Notes under the pieces: model-generated
What the model was told of the DNA's origin: nothing
The model's input: the letters and a program-made list of their open reading frames with translations, nothing else
Database searches by the model: none
Assembly (NCBI RefSeq): GCF_005491705.1
Contig: NZ_CP028092.1
Span: forward strand, 3,720,001 to 3,784,000
Reading direction: 5' to 3'
Length of the DNA stretch: 64,000 nt
From: Pontibacter sp. SGAir0037
Lineage (GTDB): Bacteria; Bacteroidota; Bacteroidia; Cytophagales; Hymenobacteraceae
Made by a program: the position numbers and the translations under genes
Part shown: in pieces, positions 18,432 through 27,871 of the stretch
How positions within the stretch are numbered: the first letter of the stretch is position 1
Layout of the letters: every line of letters begins with the position of its first letter

Positions 18432-20069
18432 ATGGCAACTGGATTTTTTAGAGTACCAACACCTGTAAACGAGCCTGTAAAGTCTTATGCCCCCGGCTCC
18501 CCCGAAAGAGCAGAACTACAGCGTACCTATAAAGAACTAAAGTCGAAACAGCTGAATGTACCAATGTACATCGGCGGCGACAAAGTGTATACAGACAATA
18601 AGCAGCCTATGCTGCAACCACACGACCACCAGCACACACTGGGGCACTTTAGCGAGGGCGATGCGTCACACGTGGAACAAGCCATTAACGCTGCTCTGGC
18701 AGCCCGCGAACAATGGGCTAATATGAGCTGGGAACACAGAGCCAGCATTTTCTTAAAAGCAGCGGACTTACTCGCTGGCCCCTGGAGAGCCAGGCTGAAT
18801 GCCGCGACCATGCTGGGCCAGTCAAAAAACGCTTACCAGGCTGAGATTGATTCTGCCTGTGAGTTTATCGACTTTCTGCGCTTTAATGTGCACTACATGA
18901 CGGAGATTTACCAGATGCAACCGGAATCTTCTCCTGGCATTTGGAACCGTATGGAGCACCGCCCGCTGGAAGGCTTTGTATTTGCACTTACGCCATTCAA
19001 CTTTACGGCCATAGCCGGCAACCTGCCAGCTTCTGCCGCTCTTATGGGAAATGTGGTAGTCTGGAAACCAGCTTATACACAAATTTACGCCGCTCATATG
19101 ATTATGGAGCTTTTCCACGAGGCAGGATTACCTGATGGCGTAATCAATTTAGTGTATGTAGATGGCCCTGTAGCTGGTGATGTAATTTTTAACCATGCTG
19201 ATTTTGCAGGCATTCACTTTACCGGAAGCACTGCCGTATTCCAGAACATCTGGAGAACTATCGGAGAAAAGATTCATAAGTATAAAACCTACCCGCGCAT
19301 TGTGGGCGAAACCGGTGGTAAAGACTTCATCCTGGCTCACAGTTCTGCTGATCCGCGCGTACTGGCCACTGGCATTGTACGGGGTGCATTCGAATACCAG
19401 GGCCAGAAATGCTCGGCCGCTTCGCGTGCTTATATTCCAAGCAACCTATGGGACGAGGTAAAGCAATATGTGATAGAAGATGTGAAGTCCTTTAAAATGG
19501 GTCCTCCAGAAGACTTCAGCAACTTCATTAATGCTGTTATTGATGAAAAGTCATTCGATAAAATTGCCCGCTATATAGACAATGCCAAGAACAGCAACAA
19601 CGAGGCTGAGATTATTGTTGGCGGTAACCATGATAAATCCAAAGGCTATTTTATTGAGCCTACGGTTATACAAACCCATAATCCGCAATACGTAACACTT
19701 TGCGAAGAAATCTTTGGGCCGGTTATCTCTATTTATGTGTATGACGAGAACTATTTCGAAGATACGCTGGAGCTGGTAAATTCTACGTCTCCTTATGCTT
19801 TAACAGGGGCCATATTCGGCCGTGACCGCTATGCTGTAGAACTGGCTACTAAAAAATTGAGTGATGCAGCCGGCAACTTCTACATCAACGATAAGCCAAC
19901 GGGTGCCGTGGTAGGCCAGCAGCCATTTGGAGGCTCCAGAGCTTCCGGAACCAACGACAAAGCAGGCTCCATGCTCAACCTGCTGCGCTGGGTGTCACCA
20001 AGATCAATTAAAGAAACCTTTGCTCCTCCGGTAGACTACCGTTACCCGTTCTTAGGAGAAGACAAGTAG
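18432..20069 (+). CDS. pruA: L-glutamate gamma-semialdehyde (P5C) dehydrogenase
   Basis: Oxidises glutamate semialdehyde, the product of proline and ornithine breakdown, to glutamate with NAD. The 545 residues match the stand-alone P5C dehydrogenase type rather than the fused PutA. The catalytic base Glu293 (VGETGGKDF) and nucleophile Cys327 (GQKCSAASR) are present, with the Rossmann signature FTGSTAVF and the C-terminal substrate and dimer motif GQQPFGGSRASGTNDKAG that is characteristic of the family. A proline dehydrogenase gene is not in the window. NADH made here can feed the complex I encoded immediately downstream on the same strand, although a spacer of 500 bases with a candidate terminator separates them. 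Confidence 0.96.
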   Translation: MATGFFRVPTPVNEPVKSYAPGSPERAELQRTYKELKSKQLNVPMYIGGDKVYTDNKQPMLQPHDHQHTLGHFSEGDASHVEQAINAALAAREQWANMSWEHRASIFLKAADLLAGPWRARLNAATMLGQSKNAYQAEIDSACEFIDFLRFNVHYMTEIYQMQPESSPGIWNRMEHRPLEGFVFALTPFNFTAIAGNLPASAALMGNVVVWKPAYTQIYAAHMIMELFHEAGLPDGVINLVYVDGPVAGDVIFNHADFAGIHFTGSTAVFQNIWRTIGEKIHKYKTYPRIVGETGGKDFILAHSSADPRVLATGIVRGAFEYQGQKCSAASRAYIPSNLWDEVKQYVIEDVKSFKMGPPEDFSNFINAVIDEKSFDKIARYIDNAKNSNNEAEIIVGGNHDKSKGYFIEPTVIQTHNPQYVTLCEEIFGPVISIYVYDENYFEDTLELVNSTSPYALTGAIFGRDRYAVELATKKLSDAAGNFYINDKPTGAVVGQQPFGGSRASGTNDKAGSMLNLLRWVSPRSIKETFAPPVDYRYPFLGEDK

Positions 20070-20147
20070 TGCAGTGCTAAATCAGAAAAGCTGAATGGCG
20101 TAATTGCCGCTTATACTGCTCCAGGTTTACGACCTGAGTTCTCTTTG

Positions 20148-20216
20148 GGCAAGTTTTCACCTTGCGTGCTCCTCTTGCAGGTACACGTTCATAGTTGAAA
20201 ACTTGCCTTTATTTTT
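20148..20216 (+). terminator. Candidate terminator of pruA
   Basis: GGCAAGTTTTCA (20148-20159) and TGAAAACTTGCC (20196-20207) form a perfect 12-bp stem with a 36-base loop, followed directly by TTTATTTTT. Confidence 0.5.
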
Positions 20217-20511
20217 ATCATAGCTCTGAAACTTGTGACAGTCGTTTACAACCTCTCCCCGGTTATTTATTCGTACCCACCTATTAAAGTCCTGTAGCCA
20301 CTAGGTTGTTACCATGTAACGATGCAACAAATTAGGTTTCTGAGAGCTATAATTTATAAACAGGTATATTCCGGCTCATATTCCCAAACTCAATTTTGAT
20401 TTTTAATTCACAATTTCTAATTCATCCCAACACACTATTTAGAATGATTTTAAAATAGTCTTAAACTGCCTGAAATGCAGATTTCTACAGATATTACAGT
20501 ATAGTTATGCT
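20217..20511. other. Intergenic spacer before the nuo promoter
   Basis: AT-rich sequence between the pruA terminator and the nuo promoter. No gene or repeat was recognised. Confidence 0.4.
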
Positions 20512-20542
20512 TTTGATTGTTGGCTATTTATACCTAATTTTG
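20512..20542 (+). promoter_or_regulatory. Promoter of the nuoA-J operon
   Basis: TTTG at 20512-20515, a 19-base spacer and TAATTTTG at 20535-20542 match the Bacteroidota consensus TTTG-N19-TAnnTTTG at every fixed position. The nuoA ATG follows 31 bases after the -7 element. Confidence 0.65.
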
Positions 20543-20573
20543 CTCCCAAATTTTAACAACGGATTACAGCTAT

Positions 20574-20954
20574 ATGGAAACTACTGTAGATCAGTACTTA
20601 CCGTCGGATTATTTACCGATTCTTATTCAGTTTGCAGCAGCCCTTGGCTTTGTTATTTTTGCCTTAGTGGCTACGCATACGCTAGGCCCGAAGCGAAGCA
20701 GCGAAGTAAAAGATGCGTCCTGGGAAAGCGGTATAGAGTCTGTTGGTGATGCCCGCACGCCTATCTCTTATAAATATTTCATGACGGCCATTCTCTTCGT
20801 GCTTTTCGATGTGGAAATCATCTTCTTATACCCTTGGGCAGTAAACTTCCGCTCATTCGGTTTAGAAGGCTTTTTACAGATGGTTGTTTTCATGGGCTTA
20901 CTGCTGGCAGGTTTCTTCTACGTGCTGAAAAAAGGTATTTTAAAGTGGGAATAG
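20574..20954 (+). CDS. nuoA: NADH-quinone oxidoreductase subunit A
   Basis: Small membrane subunit of complex I near the quinone site. The 126 residues contain three hydrophobic segments and the conserved loop KDASWESGIESVGDARTPISYKYF followed by FDVEIIFLYPWA, where the acidic residues are invariant in the family. It is the first gene of the operon, directly after the promoter, and is followed by nuoB after 78 bases. Confidence 0.96.
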   Translation: METTVDQYLPSDYLPILIQFAAALGFVIFALVATHTLGPKRSSEVKDASWESGIESVGDARTPISYKYFMTAILFVLFDVEIIFLYPWAVNFRSFGLEGFLQMVVFMGLLLAGFFYVLKKGILKWE

Positions 20955-21032
20955 ACCATTAAACTTTTACAAGTTCATTTGTGTTAAAACTGAGGGTACT
21001 AGCATCCCGCTTGTAAAATAAAACGATCTACA

Positions 21033-21587
21033 ATGAGTGATTCAAATCAAGATATAAAAATGGTAGATGCTCCTGAGGGGCATTCCGGAGCTGGTTTTTT
21101 CGCCACTTCCTTTGAGAAAGTAATTGGTTTAGCACGTAAGAATTCGCTTTGGCCTTTGCCTTTTGCTACTTCTTGCTGTGGTATTGAGTATATGGCAACC
21201 ATGGGGTCGCATTACGACATCTCCCGCTTCGGTTCAGAGAGGCCAAGCTTCTCCCCGCGCCAGGCAGATATTATGCTCGTAATGGGTACTATCGCTAAAA
21301 AGATGGGGCCAGTTGTGAAACAGGTATACGAGCAGATGGCAGAACCACGCTGGGTAGTAGCTGTAGGAGCCTGTGCTTCCTCAGGTGGCATTTTTGATAC
21401 CTATTCCGTTTTACAAGGCATCGATCGTATTGTTCCTGTGGATGTGTACGTACCCGGATGCCCTCCACGCCCTGAGCAAATCTTAGACGGCTTGATGCGT
21501 GTGCAGGATTTAGCTGCAAATGAATCGCTACGCCGCCGTAATTCGCCGGAATACCAGGCGCTTTTAGCCTCTTATAACATTAAATAA
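21033..21587 (+). CDS. nuoB: NADH-quinone oxidoreductase subunit B
   Basis: Carries the terminal [4Fe-4S] cluster N2 that hands electrons to quinone. The ligands are visible as the tandem cysteines in SCCGIEYM, the Cys in GACASSGG and the Cys in PGCPPRPEQ. The 184 residues include a short acidic N-terminal extension. It lies in the peripheral arm at the membrane junction, with nuoC beginning four bases after its stop. Confidence 0.97.
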   Translation: MSDSNQDIKMVDAPEGHSGAGFFATSFEKVIGLARKNSLWPLPFATSCCGIEYMATMGSHYDISRFGSERPSFSPRQADIMLVMGTIAKKMGPVVKQVYEQMAEPRWVVAVGACASSGGIFDTYSVLQGIDRIVPVDVYVPGCPPRPEQILDGLMRVQDLAANESLRRRNSPEYQALLASYNIK

Positions 21588-21591
21588 GCAA

Positions 21592-22098
21592 ATGGAGCTT
21601 ACGAACGAAAACGTACTAGGTAAAATAATCAGCGAGTTTGGGGAAGAGAACATTTGGGATGCTTACAACCCGGATGGTATTATGACCTTTACCACTAACC
21701 GTGAAACGATTGTTAACCTGATCACTTACCTGCGCGACGACAAGGAACTGCAAATAAGCTTCCTGACCACGATGTGCGGTATTCACTATCCGGAACAAAA
21801 AGGCAAAGAACTGTGCGTGATGTATCAACTGCACAGCTTGCGCCATAACTACCGTGTTCGGATTAAGGTGTTTATACCAGGTTCAGACCCTGTGATGCCA
21901 ACCATGACGGGCGTTTACGCTACCACTAACTGGATGGAGCGTGAGGCTTTTGACTTCTACGGCATTATCTTTAAAGGGCACCCGAACCTGACACGTATTC
22001 TGAACATCGAAGAAATGGAATACCACCCAATGCTGAAGCAATATCCGCTGGAAGACCGGACAAGGGAAGATAAGATAGATACATATTTCGGACGTTAA
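21592..22098 (+). CDS. nuoC: NADH-quinone oxidoreductase subunit C (30 kDa subunit)
   Basis: Structural subunit of the peripheral arm. The 168-residue protein has the family signature WMEREAFDFYGIIFKGHPNLTRIL followed by YPLEDRTREDK. It is a stand-alone gene rather than the NuoCD fusion of enterobacteria. The four-base gap to nuoB and 16-base gap to nuoD point to coupled translation. Confidence 0.95.
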   Translation: MELTNENVLGKIISEFGEENIWDAYNPDGIMTFTTNRETIVNLITYLRDDKELQISFLTTMCGIHYPEQKGKELCVMYQLHSLRHNYRVRIKVFIPGSDPVMPTMTGVYATTNWMEREAFDFYGIIFKGHPNLTRILNIEEMEYHPMLKQYPLEDRTREDKIDTYFGR

Positions 22099-22114
22099 GC
22101 CAAAGGACATAAAA

Positions 22115-23359
22115 ATGGCGACTGAAAATAAAACAGCTGAACTGACTGAAATAGAGCAATTCCGAAAAGATCACGGACTTGCCCTGCAGGACGAGCAGCA
22201 ACTAACTACGCTGAACCTGGGGCCAACGCACCCGGCAACGCACGGCATTTTCCAGAACATCCTGCAAATGGACGGTGAGAAGATTGTAGACGCAGTGCCT
22301 ACAATCGGTTATATCCACCGGGCCTTTGAAAAAATAGCAGAACGCAGACCGTTCTACCAGATCACGCCTTTAACTGATCGCATGAACTACTGTTCCTCCC
22401 CTATCAATAACATGGGGTACCATATGACAGTAGAGAAACTCTTGGGTATTACCATACCGAAGCGTGCGCAGTACATCCGTGTGATTATGATGGAACTGGC
22501 TCGAATCTCTGATCACCTGATCTGTAACTCTATTCTGGGTGTGGACTCTGGTGCATTTACAGGCTTCCTGTATGTGATGCAGGAGCGTGAAAACATCTAT
22601 GATATTTACGAAGAGGTTTGCGGTGCCCGACTAACGACCAATATGGGCCGTATAGGCGGTATGGAACGCGATCTGTCTCCAAAGGCATTGCACCTGATCG
22701 GAGAGTTCCTGAAGCGCTTCCCGAAAGTGTGGGCGGAGTTTGAGAAGATGATGACACGCAACCGTATCTTCATGGACAGAACAACCGATGTGGGTGCCAT
22801 TTCAGCAGAACGTGCCCTGAGCTACGGTTTTACAGGTCCTAACCTGCGTGCTGCCGGTGTCGACTACGATGTGCGTGTGATGAACCCTTACTCTTCTTAC
22901 GAGGACTTTGAGTTTGACATTCCGGTAGGCTCCAAAGGTGACACTTACGATCGCTTTTTAGTGCGCAATGAGGAAGTATGGCAAAGCTTAAGAATTATTG
23001 AGCAGGCCTACAAGAATTTACCTGAAGGCTCTTATCACGCAGATGCTCCCCACTATTACCTGCCTCCAAAGCAAGAAGTTTACACCAACATGGAAGCGCT
23101 AATCTATCACTTTAAAATAGTAATGGGTGAAACAGATGCTCCTAAAGGCGAGGTATACCACAGTGTTGAAGGTGGAAACGGTGAGTTAGGGTTCTACCTG
23201 ATCAGCGATGGCGGCAGAACACCTTACAGATTACACTTCCGCCGCCCATGCTTTATATACTACCAGGCCTATACTGAAATGATTAAGGGTGGTCAGCTGG
23301 CAGACGCTATCCTGACACTGAGTAGCTTAAACGTAATTGCAGGCGAGCTAGACGCTTAA
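22115..23359 (+). CDS. nuoD: NADH-quinone oxidoreductase subunit D (49 kDa subunit)
   Basis: Forms the quinone-binding pocket with NuoB. The 414 residues contain the N-terminal [12 protein letters not shown] motif that contacts quinone, [11 protein letters not shown], the NYCSSPINN stretch, and the C-terminal [23 protein letters not shown] and FINV-like region [16 protein letters not shown]. It is related to the large subunit of NiFe hydrogenases but lacks the nickel ligands. Confidence 0.97.
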   Translation: MATENKTAELTEIEQFRKDHGLALQDEQQLTTLNLGPTHPATHGIFQNILQMDGEKIVDAVPTIGYIHRAFEKIAERRPFYQITPLTDRMNYCSSPINNMGYHMTVEKLLGITIPKRAQYIRVIMMELARISDHLICNSILGVDSGAFTGFLYVMQERENIYDIYEEVCGARLTTNMGRIGGMERDLSPKALHLIGEFLKRFPKVWAEFEKMMTRNRIFMDRTTDVGAISAERALSYGFTGPNLRAAGVDYDVRVMNPYSSYEDFEFDIPVGSKGDTYDRFLVRNEEVWQSLRIIEQAYKNLPEGSYHADAPHYYLPPKQEVYTNMEALIYHFKIVMGETDAPKGEVYHSVEGGNGELGFYLISDGGRTPYRLHFRRPCFIYYQAYTEMIKGGQLADAILTLSSLNVIAGELDA

Positions 23360-23414
23360 TAATTAAAATACAAGTTATCAGCGGCCTTTGGTCCTTGATA
23401 AATGAACTATAAAA

Positions 23415-23954
23415 ATGGCAGAGACTATAAACGAAGTACAGTTTTCTGAAGCTGGAATGGCCGAGATTCAGCGTTACATCAGCCACTATCCGGAGGGCAG
23501 ACAAAAGTCTGCTATCCTGCCGATCCTGCACATTGCACAGGCAGAGTTTGGTGGCTGGGTTAGCCCTGAAGCAATGGATAAAATTGCCCAAATACTAAAT
23601 ATACAGCCAATCGAAGTATATGAGGTTGCCACTTTCTATACCATGTTCAACTTAAAACCAGTTGGCAAGCATGTTTTGGAAGTATGTCGCACAGGCCCTT
23701 GCTGCCTGCGAGGTGCAGATCAGATGATCGATATGCTGAAGCAAAAGCTGAATATAGAGGAAGGCGAAACAACTGCTGACGGTATGTTTACCTTAAAGCC
23801 TGTTGAGTGCCTCGCTTCCTGTGGCTCAGGTCCGATGCTACAGGTGCGTGAAAAGTATTACGAGAACCTGGATACAGAAGAACGTGTCGATGCTTTCTTA
23901 GAGATGATGCGCAACACACCAGTGGAAACGCCTTATCACCAAGTTTCGAAATAG
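23415..23954 (+). CDS. nuoE: NADH-quinone oxidoreductase subunit E (24 kDa subunit)
   Basis: Thioredoxin-like subunit of the NADH-oxidising module holding the [2Fe-2S] cluster N1a. Ligands are seen in CRTGPC (two Cys, C-x4-C) and CLASC (C-x3-C). The N-terminal helical part contains the EVATFYTMF motif. Length 179 is usual. A 155-base spacer with alternative hairpins separates it from nuoF. Confidence 0.95.
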   Translation: MAETINEVQFSEAGMAEIQRYISHYPEGRQKSAILPILHIAQAEFGGWVSPEAMDKIAQILNIQPIEVYEVATFYTMFNLKPVGKHVLEVCRTGPCCLRGADQMIDMLKQKLNIEEGETTADGMFTLKPVECLASCGSGPMLQVREKYYENLDTEERVDAFLEMMRNTPVETPYHQVSK

Positions 23955-23966
23955 GCAAAAGATAAT

Positions 23967-24047
23967 GGACAAAAGCAAAGGATGTTGTTATTAAAAGCTA
24001 TTCCTTTATAAAGTCTTTTGTCCGTTAGCAAAAAAAATCCTTTGTCC
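23967..24047 (+). promoter_or_regulatory. Alternative-pairing spacer between nuoE and nuoF
   Basis: GGACAAAAG (23967-23975) can pair with CTTTTGTCC (24015-24023), and the adjoining CAAAGGAT (23976-23983) with ATCCTTTG (24037-24044). The pairings cross each other, so they would be mutually competing or form a pseudoknot. A regulatory role is a guess. Confidence 0.3.
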
Positions 24048-24109
24048 GAAAGAAAGAAAAGCCTGAACTAAAAATCGGGCACAAGAAAACTACAAAATAT
24101 CCTGTCAGC

Positions 24110-25456
24110 ATGGGACTTAAAATATTAACCGAACATATAAACGTACCTGGCATTGAAACGCTGGAAGTATATCGTAAGCATGGCGGCTACCGCTCGGTAG
24201 AAAAGGCTTTGAAAACGATGACACCGGAAGAAGTGGTGGAAGAGGTAAAAACTGCTGGCCTGCGTGGTCGTGGTGGAGCTGGCTTCCCGGCAGGTATGAA
24301 ATGGAGCTTCCTGGCTAAACCAGAAGGTGTTCCGCGTTATTTAGTATGTAACGCAGATGAATCAGAGCCCGGGACTTTCAAAGACCGTTACTTCATGCAG
24401 AAGAACCCACATGCTTTAGTAGAAGGTATGATTGCCTCTAGTTATGCATTGGGTGCTAATACATCTTATATCTATATCCGTGGTGAACTGATGTTCATCC
24501 TGCGCATTCTGGAGAAAGCCATTGCAGAAGCTTATGCAGCAGGCTTACTTGGCAAAAACATTCTGGGTTCAGGCTACGATCTGGACCTACATGTAGCACC
24601 AGGAGGAGGAGCTTATATCTGCGGTGAAGAAACTGCTTTACTGGAGTCTTTGGAAGGCAAGCGCGGTAACCCACGGAATAAACCGCCTTTCCCGGCTGTA
24701 AAAGGTCTATTTGCCAGCCCAACAGTGGTGAACAACGTGGAAACAATATCTTCTGTGCCTTGGATCATCAACAACACAGGTGCTGAATACGCTAAAGTGG
24801 GTATAGGGCGCAGTACTGGTACAAAACTTATTTCTGCCAGCGGTAACATCAACAATCCTGGTGTTTATGAAATTGAGCTGGGAGTGCCGGTAGAGGAGTT
24901 TATTTATTCAGATGAATACTGCGGAGGCATCTGGAAAGGCAAGCAGTTAAAGGCAGTTGTACCAGGTGGCTCTTCTGTTCCGATTCTTCCCAAAGAACTG
25001 ATCCTGAAAACTGCAGCAGGCGAACCACGCCTGATGTCTTACGAATCGCTTTCAGACGGTGGATTTGTGAGTGGATCTATGTTGGGTTCAGGTGCTTTTA
25101 TCGTGTTTGATGAAGACCAGTGCATCGTGCGTAACACGTGGAACTACTCCCGCTTCTACCACCATGAATCGTGCGGCCAGTGCAGCCCTTGCCGTGAAGG
25201 TACAGGCTGGATGGAAAAAGTATTGCATCGCATCGAACATGGACACGGGCATCAGCAGGATATAGACCTGCTGGTAAGTGTGGCAAAACAGATTGAAGGT
25301 AATACCATCTGCCCGCTGGGTGATGCCGCCGCATGGCCTGTAGCAAGTGCAGTACGTCACTTCCGCGAAGAGTTCGAGTGGCATATCAAGCACCCGAAAG
25401 AAGCAACAGCACCTGGAGCAGTATACAGAGGCCAGTTGGCAGAAGTAACAGCTTAG
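24110..25456 (+). CDS. nuoF: NADH-quinone oxidoreductase subunit F (51 kDa subunit)
   Basis: Binds NADH and FMN and carries [4Fe-4S] cluster N3. The 448 residues show the FMN/NADH motif GRGGAGFPAGMKW, CNADESEPGTFKDR, the glycine-rich GGGAYICGEETALLES, and the cluster ligands SCGQCSPC with the distal Cys in NTICPLGDA. Everything needed for NADH oxidation is present. Confidence 0.97.
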   Translation: MGLKILTEHINVPGIETLEVYRKHGGYRSVEKALKTMTPEEVVEEVKTAGLRGRGGAGFPAGMKWSFLAKPEGVPRYLVCNADESEPGTFKDRYFMQKNPHALVEGMIASSYALGANTSYIYIRGELMFILRILEKAIAEAYAAGLLGKNILGSGYDLDLHVAPGGGAYICGEETALLESLEGKRGNPRNKPPFPAVKGLFASPTVVNNVETISSVPWIINNTGAEYAKVGIGRSTGTKLISASGNINNPGVYEIELGVPVEEFIYSDEYCGGIWKGKQLKAVVPGGSSVPILPKELILKTAAGEPRLMSYESLSDGGFVSGSMLGSGAFIVFDEDQCIVRNTWNYSRFYHHESCGQCSPCREGTGWMEKVLHRIEHGHGHQQDIDLLVSVAKQIEGNTICPLGDAAAWPVASAVRHFREEFEWHIKHPKEATAPGAVYRGQLAEVTA

Positions 25457-25751
25457 GTGCGTAGCACGATACATGTATCAAGACGTAAGATAGCAGATTT
25501 TTAGTTGCTTACGTTTACAGGAATTCTAACTTAAACTCCGCCTTAAAAAGGATAGGGATTTTTGGAAAACCTCTGAAGTTTTTTTTAAATACTGTCATTC
25601 TGAAAGAAACTTGGTTCGAAAAAGTCTAAGCCTCAGCTAAGAGCAAGCAAGATCCTTGCAGGTTACAAGATTGAAAAAAGAACAATAATAATAAGTGTAG
25701 TATAAAAAGGTGAAGGCAATAGATACCCTTCCATCAAAGATAAATTAACAA
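25457..25751. other. nuoF-nuoG spacer, possible decayed intergenic repeat
   Basis: These 295 bases are unusually long for this operon. The stretch around 25595-25665 (TGTCATTCTGAAAGAAACTT and, later, GAGCAAGCAAGATCCTTGCA) resembles from memory the TGTCATTCTGA-type intergenic repeats scattered in Cytophagales genomes. No reading frame of interest is present. Confidence 0.3.
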
Positions 25752-26732
25752 ATGGCTAAAATAACTTTTGACGGCATAGAGGTAGAGGTAGAAGACGGTT
25801 CTACCATTCTGCAGGCCGCTAGAAAAATTGGTGGCAATGTGGTGCCTCCTGCCATGTGTTACTATGGCCCTTTAAAAGGCAGCGGCGGTAAGTGCCGCGT
25901 GTGCCTGGTGAAAGTAACACAAGGTTCTGCCAAAGATCCGCGTCCAATGCCTAAACTGGTTGCTTCGTGTATTACACAAGTACAGGATGGCATGGTGGTA
26001 GAAAACACAACCAACGAAGATGTACTGAATGCCCGCAAAGGTATTGTAGAAATGCTGCTTATTAACCACCCGCTGGATTGCCCGATCTGCGACCAGGCTG
26101 GTGAGTGTAGCTTGCAAGACCTTTCGTATGAGCATGGTGTGAGTGCCACCCGCTACGAAGAAGAAAGACGTACTTTCAATAAAGTAGACTTAGGCCCTTA
26201 CATCCAGCTGCACATGACGCGTTGCATCCTGTGCTATCGTTGTGTGTATACAGCCGATCAGATTACGGATAAGCGTGTGCACGGTGTATTAGGTCGTGGC
26301 GACGCTGCGGAGATCGGTACTTACATCGAGAATGTAATCGACAACGATTTCTCCGGAAACGTAATTGATGTATGCCCTGTGGGTGCTTTAACAGATAAAA
26401 CCTGGCGTTTCAAAAACCGGGTATGGTTTACTAAACCGCTGGATGCCCACCGTGACTGCCCAACATGCAGCGGCAAGGTAACACTTTGGAACCGTGGTGA
26501 TCAGGTACTTCGCGTAACAGCCCGTAAGGACGAATACAACGAAGTAGAAGAGTTTATCTGTAATACCTGCCGTTTCGATAAAAAAGAAATGAGCGACTGG
26601 ACCATAGAAGGCCCTCGACACATAGACAGAGGCTCTGTTATATCAGCCAACCACTATGAACTTCCTGTAGTGAATGTACCGATTGTGCCGAACTTACCTA
26701 AATCTACTAAGAAAAACCTGCCTCAGCACTAA
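25752..26732 (+). CDS. nuoG: NADH-quinone oxidoreductase subunit G, short form
   Basis: Iron-sulfur subunit that relays electrons between NuoF and NuoI. Visible clusters are the [2Fe-2S] N1b set (MCYYG, KCRVC, SCITQ), the His-plus-three-Cys N5 set HPLDCPICDQAGEC, and the N4 set MTRCILCYRC with the distal VCPVGAL. Downstream, DCPTC and CNTC give the N7-like cysteines at the start of the molybdopterin-type domain. The protein then ends at 326 residues instead of the 700-900 of proteobacterial NuoG, so most of the large C-terminal domain is missing. The stop is followed three bases later by nuoH, so this is a natural short form and not a frameshift; similar short forms occur in other Bacteroidota. 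Confidence 0.93.
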   Translation: MAKITFDGIEVEVEDGSTILQAARKIGGNVVPPAMCYYGPLKGSGGKCRVCLVKVTQGSAKDPRPMPKLVASCITQVQDGMVVENTTNEDVLNARKGIVEMLLINHPLDCPICDQAGECSLQDLSYEHGVSATRYEEERRTFNKVDLGPYIQLHMTRCILCYRCVYTADQITDKRVHGVLGRGDAAEIGTYIENVIDNDFSGNVIDVCPVGALTDKTWRFKNRVWFTKPLDAHRDCPTCSGKVTLWNRGDQVLRVTARKDEYNEVEEFICNTCRFDKKEMSDWTIEGPRHIDRGSVISANHYELPVVNVPIVPNLPKSTKKNLPQH

Positions 26733-26735
26733 TTT

Positions 26736-27791
26736 ATGGAGTCTGTAGACCTAATATATAAAGCGATATACATCCTGGCAATTTTTGGCATCACCCTGCT
26801 GATTGCAACCTACTCTACTTATTTCGAGCGTAAAATTGCAGCTTTTATCCAGGACCGCAGGGGGCCGAACCGTGCCGGACCAATGGGACTGCTGCAGCCG
26901 TTAGCCGATGCCGGTAAACTCTTTTTTAAAGAAGATTTTATACCAGCAAAAGCTAACAAAGCGCTGTTTATTATAGGGCCGGGCATTGCCATGATTGTAG
27001 CCTTGATGTCGAGTGCTGTTATTCCGTTTGGTGACAGATTACTGGTAGCCGGACGCGAAGTATTTCTACAGGCGATCGAAGTAAATATTGGTGTTCTTTA
27101 TGTATTTGGAATAGTTTCCTTGGGCGTATACGGACTGATGATTGGAGGATGGGCTTCCAATAATAAATTCTCGTTACTGGGTGCCATACGTGCTGCCTCG
27201 CAAAATATCAGTTATGAACTGGCAATGGGTTTATCCCTGATCGCGGTGTTAATGCTGAGCGGCTCACTTTCATTAAGAGAGATTGCAGCACAACAGGCAG
27301 GCTTTAACTGGAACATCTGGTACCAGCCACTTGGGTTTATCATTTTCCTGGTATGTGCCTTTGCAGAATGTAACCGTACACCTTTCGACTTACCTGAAAG
27401 TGAGGCCGAACTAATTGGTGGTTACCACACAGAGTATGGCTCTATGAAGCTGGGAATGTACCTGTTTGCAGAATATATTAACATCTTTGTAGCGTCTGCA
27501 GTAATGTCTACACTTTACTTTGGTGCTTACAATTTCCCGTTTATGGAGAACCTGCGAGCAGCCATCAGCGATCCCGTACTGGCGAACAACGTGGTTACGA
27601 TAGTAGGGGTGGTGGCCATGTTCACCAAAATATTCCTGTTCATCTTCTTCTTTATGTGGGTTCGCTGGACGCTTCCACGCTTCCGTTACGACCAACTGAT
27701 GAAGCTGGGCTGGCAGATATTGATTCCGCTTGCTATCCTGAATATTTTATTAACAGGCGGTGGTATTCTACTGAAAGAGCACTTATTTTAA
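26736..27791 (+). CDS. nuoH: NADH-quinone oxidoreductase subunit H
   Basis: Membrane subunit linking the quinone cavity to the proton-pumping arm. The 351 residues contain about eight hydrophobic helices and the conserved loops YFERKIAAFIQDRRGPNRAGP, GLLQPLADAGKLFFKED and NRTPFDLPESEAELIGG, with the acidic residues of the E-channel. It starts three bases after nuoG. Confidence 0.96.
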   Translation: MESVDLIYKAIYILAIFGITLLIATYSTYFERKIAAFIQDRRGPNRAGPMGLLQPLADAGKLFFKEDFIPAKANKALFIIGPGIAMIVALMSSAVIPFGDRLLVAGREVFLQAIEVNIGVLYVFGIVSLGVYGLMIGGWASNNKFSLLGAIRAASQNISYELAMGLSLIAVLMLSGSLSLREIAAQQAGFNWNIWYQPLGFIIFLVCAFAECNRTPFDLPESEAELIGGYHTEYGSMKLGMYLFAEYINIFVASAVMSTLYFGAYNFPFMENLRAAISDPVLANNVVTIVGVVAMFTKIFLFIFFFMWVRWTLPRFRYDQLMKLGWQILIPLAILNILLTGGGILLKEHLF

Positions 27792-27871
27792 AATAAAGTA
27801 CCTAAACTTGAATGTTGCCTGTTATATGACTGTTAAAACAGACATACGCCAACAATCATAAGCTGAAAGAA

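Noticed and set aside
25605..25640. GGTTCGAA text suggesting a tRNA T-loop
   Set aside because: No acceptor, D or anticodon stems could be formed around it.
25752..26732. Short nuoG as a frameshifted pseudogene
   Set aside because: The stop is followed after three bases by nuoH and there is no remnant of the missing domain; short NuoG is known in this phylum.
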